From an uncultured Pelagibacteraceae bacterium (lineage in GTDB: Bacteria > Pseudomonadota > Alphaproteobacteria > Pelagibacterales > Pelagibacteraceae): a DNA stretch of 47,086 nucleotides. Under the pieces are notes generated by a model. It was not told the DNA's origin. It made no database searches and worked only from the letters and a program-made list of their open reading frames with translations. Made by a program: the position numbers and the translations under genes. Shown here in pieces: positions 44,327 through 47,086 of the stretch. The stretch spans positions 1-47,086 of the forward strand of contig CACJYR010000009.1 in the NCBI GenBank assembly GCA_902597675.1, given 5' to 3'. The first letter of the stretch is position 1. Every line of letters begins with the position of its first letter.

Positions 44327-45274
44327 TTAACTTAAAATTTTGTAAAATTGTGATGTTTTTTTTATGAGAAAAGTATTTATCAATGGTGAATTATTTCCTA
44401 CAATTTTCATTTCATTTAAATTTCCATTACAATGTAAGGCTAAATTACAACCTGCACTAAACGTTTTGATTGTATTTTCCTTTAAATTACCCTTAAGACT
44501 TTTCATGGATAAATCATCAGAAATTAGAATATCTTTAAAACCAATTTTATTGCGAATTAATTTAATAAATTTTTTTGAGTGAGTAACACAATTTTCTTTA
44601 TCAATTTGAGTAAAAATTATGTGAGCGGTCATTGCAAAAAAAGTTTTTTTATTTTTAAAAGGAAGAAAATCTTTCTTAGTTAGATAACTCAATTTTTTAT
44701 TTACCATTGGAGTAAAATGGTGACTGTCTACTTTTGCAAGACCATGTCCTGGAATATGTTTTATGACTGTTCCAATACCATTTTGGTGGAAATAATTGAT
44801 ACAATAATCTCCTATTTTAGATACAATTTTGGGATTATTGGAAAAAGATCTATTCCCAATGATATTTGATGCACCTTTAATTCTTAAATCTAAGACAGGA
44901 GAAGTATTAATATTAATACCAAGAGATTTTAATAAATATGAAGTTTTATCAATAAATAATTTATAATAAAATTTAAATTCATCTACATTTTTAACATATT
45001 TTTTTCCAAAAAATTCTGAAGTCAAATTATCGAATGATATAATATTTTTTAGCCGGTTAACTTTACCCCCTTCTTGATCAATTAAAATGGGATATTTTTT
45101 ATCTTTAAATAATTTTCTTATTGACGTGGTGAGTTTTAGAGTTTGATCAATATTTTTAATATTTCTTGTAAATAAGATAACTCCCCAGGGTTTATATCTT
45201 TTAAGAAATGACTTTTCTTTTGCTGAAAGTTTTGTTGATTTGATACCAACAATAAAAGATCGACGTTTATTCAT
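44327..45274 (-). CDS. nagZ: Beta-N-acetylhexosaminidase
   Basis: The 315-residue glycoside hydrolase family 3 enzyme releases N-acetylglucosamine from anhydromuropeptides in peptidoglycan recycling. Seen: PILIDQEGGKVNRLK, GNRSFSNNPKIVSKIGDY, the KHIPGHGLAKVDSHHFTPM motif with the His-Asp pair, and the nucleophile aspartate in ILISDDLSMKSL. There is no signal peptide, so it is cytoplasmic. It overlaps the small membrane-protein gene by eight bases. The argS-(small protein)-nagZ-scpA order is typical for alphaproteobacteria. Confidence 0.95.
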   Translation of the reverse strand: MNKRRSFIVGIKSTKLSAKEKSFLKRYKPWGVILFTRNIKNIDQTLKLTTSIRKLFKDKKYPILIDQEGGKVNRLKNIISFDNLTSEFFGKKYVKNVDEFKFYYKLFIDKTSYLLKSLGININTSPVLDLRIKGASNIIGNRSFSNNPKIVSKIGDYCINYFHQNGIGTVIKHIPGHGLAKVDSHHFTPMVNKKLSYLTKKDFLPFKNKKTFFAMTAHIIFTQIDKENCVTHSKKFIKLIRNKIGFKDILISDDLSMKSLKGNLKENTIKTFSAGCNLALHCNGNLNEMKIVGNNSPLINTFLIKKTSQFYKILS

Positions 45275-45530
45275 TATTTTCTAATAATTTCCAAAAATTA
45301 AATTTTTTCTTTTTTTTATTGGTTGTTTGCTCAACGTATTCAATAATATTTTTCGTATCATCCTCTAAAATTGGTAATTTTTCTGAGTAAGTATTTATCT
45401 TATTTTCGATATTGTTGAGTGATCTATATGATTTTTTTTTATAGGCGTCAGAAAAATAATATTTTGCTGTAAAAAAAATAAAAAGACCAATAATAAAAAC
45501 AAAAATAATATATTTGATTTCTTTAAACAT
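45267..45530 (-). CDS. Small membrane protein between argS and nagZ, unknown function
   Basis: The 87-residue product has an N-terminal transmembrane helix (about residues 5-24, KYIIFVFIIGLFIFFTAKYY), then a polar segment with a probable coiled coil (SLNNIENKINTYSEKL and TKNIIEYVEQTTNKK), ending in a basic patch. No family is recognised. In many alphaproteobacteria this slot between argS and nagZ holds a SPOR-domain protein. This product has the same membrane-anchored start but is far shorter and shows no SPOR domain. It overlaps the argS stop by one base (TAATG) and nagZ by eight. Confidence 0.75.
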   Translation of the reverse strand: MFKEIKYIIFVFIIGLFIFFTAKYYFSDAYKKKSYRSLNNIENKINTYSEKLPILEDDTKNIIEYVEQTTNKKKKKFNFWKLLENNE

Positions 45531-47086
45531 TACATTTTTTCAGGAGCAGACACCCCTACAATATTCATCCCAGATTTAATAACATTTGATATAAGTTTTA
45601 ATAAAACTAATTTGTCATTTGATATCTTCTTATTCTCATTTATAAATCTTTTTTCAGGATTATCTTTTCCTAAGTTCCAATAAGAATGAAAGAGAGAGGC
45701 TAGTTCATAAAGATATACTGGAATTCTATGTGGTTCTAGCTTCTTACTTGATATTTCGATGCACTTTGGCCACTCGGATATTTTTTTTAAGATGTTTATT
45801 TCATGGTCAGAATATTCAAAATTATATTCATCAATCTTTAAATCTTTTTTTAAATCTATTTCCAGATGTCTAAAAACAGATGAAATTCGAGCATAACAAT
45901 ATTGTACATAATACAAAGGATTGTCTTTTGATTTTTCAATTACATTATCAAAATCAAAGTCAAGTTCGACATCATTACTTCTGTTCAACATGATAAAACG
46001 TGTAGCATCTTTTCCAACTTCATTAATTAAATCATCGACAGTTATATAATCACCTTTACGTTTTGACATTTTGAATGGTTTTTTATCTTTTATAAGTTTT
46101 ACAAGTTGACTAACTTTGCAAATAAGTTTTCCTTTAGAGTTCGACAAAGCATCAACAGAGGATGTAATTCTTTTAATATACCCCGCATGATCTGCACCTA
46201 AAATATTAATCAAGTAGTCAAACTTTCTGTCCAATTTATTTTTGTGGTAAGCAACATCACTAGCAAAATAAGTCCAGGCTCCATCAGATTTTTGTAATAC
46301 TCTATCTTTGTCATCACCAAAATCAGTTGATTTAAAAAGTAATTGTTCTCTCTCAACCCAATTATTATCGTCCTCACCAGCTGGAGCCTTAATTTTACCT
46401 TTATAAACAAATTTATTCTTTTGAAGATTTTCTACTACTTTTTCAACTTCTTGATTGAGCACTAATTTTTTTTCACTGACGAAATTATCGTGAATTATAC
46501 CAAGGCTACTAAGATTTTTTTTTATTAATTTTATTGCCTCGTCTATAGACAGGCTCGTTAATTGTTCAGATATTGCATCGTAATTAGTAAAATCTATTTT
46601 TGGATTTGAAGAAATAATATTATTTGCAAACTCAATCAAATATTCACCAGGATAAAGATCTTCATTATCTGTTGGAAAAGTTTCATTAAATTTGATTTCT
46701 CTTATTCTAAAATATACTGATTTTGTGAAATTAATTATCTGATTGCCATAGTCATTTACATAATATTCTTTAGTAACTTTATGATTATTAAATGATAAAA
46801 CATTTGAAATTACATCTCCTAAAATAGCACCTCGGCAATGCCCCACATGTAAAGGCCCTGTTGGATTAGCAGAAACAAATTCAATTAAATAATTTTTCTT
46901 TTGCTCATTTGTATTTATTCCAAATGTTTTAGCGTTCTTAATAATTTCTTTTGAAAAATTTGTCCAAAACACAGGTTGAAATTTAATATTTATAAATCCA
47001 GGTTTTACGATTGATACCTCTTTTATTGACTTGTCCTCATTTTCAAGACTCTTTGCTAAGGTTTCAGCTAATTCCAAAGGGGGCTT
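45530..47086 (-). CDS. argS: Arginyl-tRNA synthetase, partial (N-terminus beyond right edge)
   Basis: This class I synthetase reads open to the right edge. The earliest possible internal start (TTG at 47077) is not the true one, since the frame continues with KPP upstream in family-like sequence. Seen: IEFVSANPTGPLHVGHCRGAILGDVI with the HIGH-type motif, EYYVNDYGNQI, the KMSK motif in KMSKRKGDYITVDDLI, and the C-terminal anticodon-binding DALR domain with YVQYCYARISSVFRH. The visible part is 518 codons plus stop. About the first 50-70 residues are missing. It heads the argS-small protein-nagZ-scpAB-tat-serS-sec block. Confidence 0.97.
   Translation of the reverse strand, partial: KPPLELAETLAKSLENEDKSIKEVSIVKPGFINIKFQPVFWTNFSKEIIKNAKTFGINTNEQKKNYLIEFVSANPTGPLHVGHCRGAILGDVISNVLSFNNHKVTKEYYVNDYGNQIINFTKSVYFRIREIKFNETFPTDNEDLYPGEYLIEFANNIISSNPKIDFTNYDAISEQLTSLSIDEAIKLIKKNLSSLGIIHDNFVSEKKLVLNQEVEKVVENLQKNKFVYKGKIKAPAGEDDNNWVEREQLLFKSTDFGDDKDRVLQKSDGAWTYFASDVAYHKNKLDRKFDYLINILGADHAGYIKRITSSVDALSNSKGKLICKVSQLVKLIKDKKPFKMSKRKGDYITVDDLINEVGKDATRFIMLNRSNDVELDFDFDNVIEKSKDNPLYYVQYCYARISSVFRHLEIDLKKDLKIDEYNFEYSDHEINILKKISEWPKCIEISSKKLEPHRIPVYLYELASLFHSYWNLGKDNPEKRFINENKKISNDKLVLLKLISNVIKSGMNIVGVSAPEKM

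Noticed and set aside
45530..47077. argS starting at the TTG at 47077
   Set aside because: The reading frame continues upstream to the window edge in sequence typical of the synthetase, so the gene is simply truncated by the window.

Overview
The window is a piece of a very AT-rich, tightly packed alphaproteobacterial chromosome that looks like SAR11 (Candidatus Pelagibacter). The evidence is: coding sequence dominated by A/T-ending codons with Lys, Asn and Ile everywhere; genes that overlap by 1 to 11 bases; an alphaproteobacterial order scpA-scpB-tatA-tatB-tatC-serS-yajC-secD-secF; an NDUFS4-like complex I subunit; and a tandem SAM-II/SAM-V riboswitch in front of metY, an arrangement I recall as described from Pelagibacter. 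No strain can be named from sequence alone.

Left edge (1-2992): the only accessory-looking part. It holds the N-terminal part of a glycosyltransferase running off the left end, a complete tyrosine recombinase with a long inverted repeat touching its start codon, a two-helix small membrane protein, a G+C-rich strongly structured block (about 53% GC by hand count of 2071-2220), a short O6-alkylguanine-DNA alkyltransferase domain protein, and then the longest gene-free stretch of the window (2533-2992).

2993-13888: mainly leftward genes. rplM-rpsI, argC, a small lipoprotein, hom, an AEC permease and a DMT permease form one close-packed series. metY (rightward) is under the tandem SAM riboswitch. 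Then come ctaA, a rightward chorismate mutase, and a leftward block of an NDUFS4-like protein, an SbmA/BacA-like transporter, glpX, a MerR-type regulator and rpmG.

13894-24584: tRNA-Pro; a rightward trio (zinc-ribbon membrane protein, nhaA, an exported glutathione peroxidase); then a long leftward series rarD, mltB (frameshifted), SPOR lipoprotein, dacC-type carboxypeptidase, tmk, holB, metG, tatD and an MBL hydrolase, which mixes peptidoglycan remodelling with DNA precursor and replication genes.

24669-36955: tRNA-Ser; divergent sdhE/recG; a DUF502 protein; an M48 metalloprotease lipoprotein; tRNA-Lys; and the leftward series ssb-gyrA-coaD-ppi-tgt, with uvrA divergent from ssb. 36997-47086: a urate-oxidase-N-terminal-type membrane protein, then one leftward block argS (partial), a small membrane protein, nagZ, scpA, scpB, tatABC, serS, yajC, secD, secF.

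The most notable items are the tandem riboswitch and a possible competing helix between its two aptamers, the recombinase-adjacent inverted repeat with a 7-base spacer, the structured GC-rich block, a one-base frameshift in mltB at a six-base homopolymer, and a tRNA-guanine transglycosylase lacking three of its four usual zinc ligands. No CRISPR array, insertion sequence or recognisable new defence system was seen.
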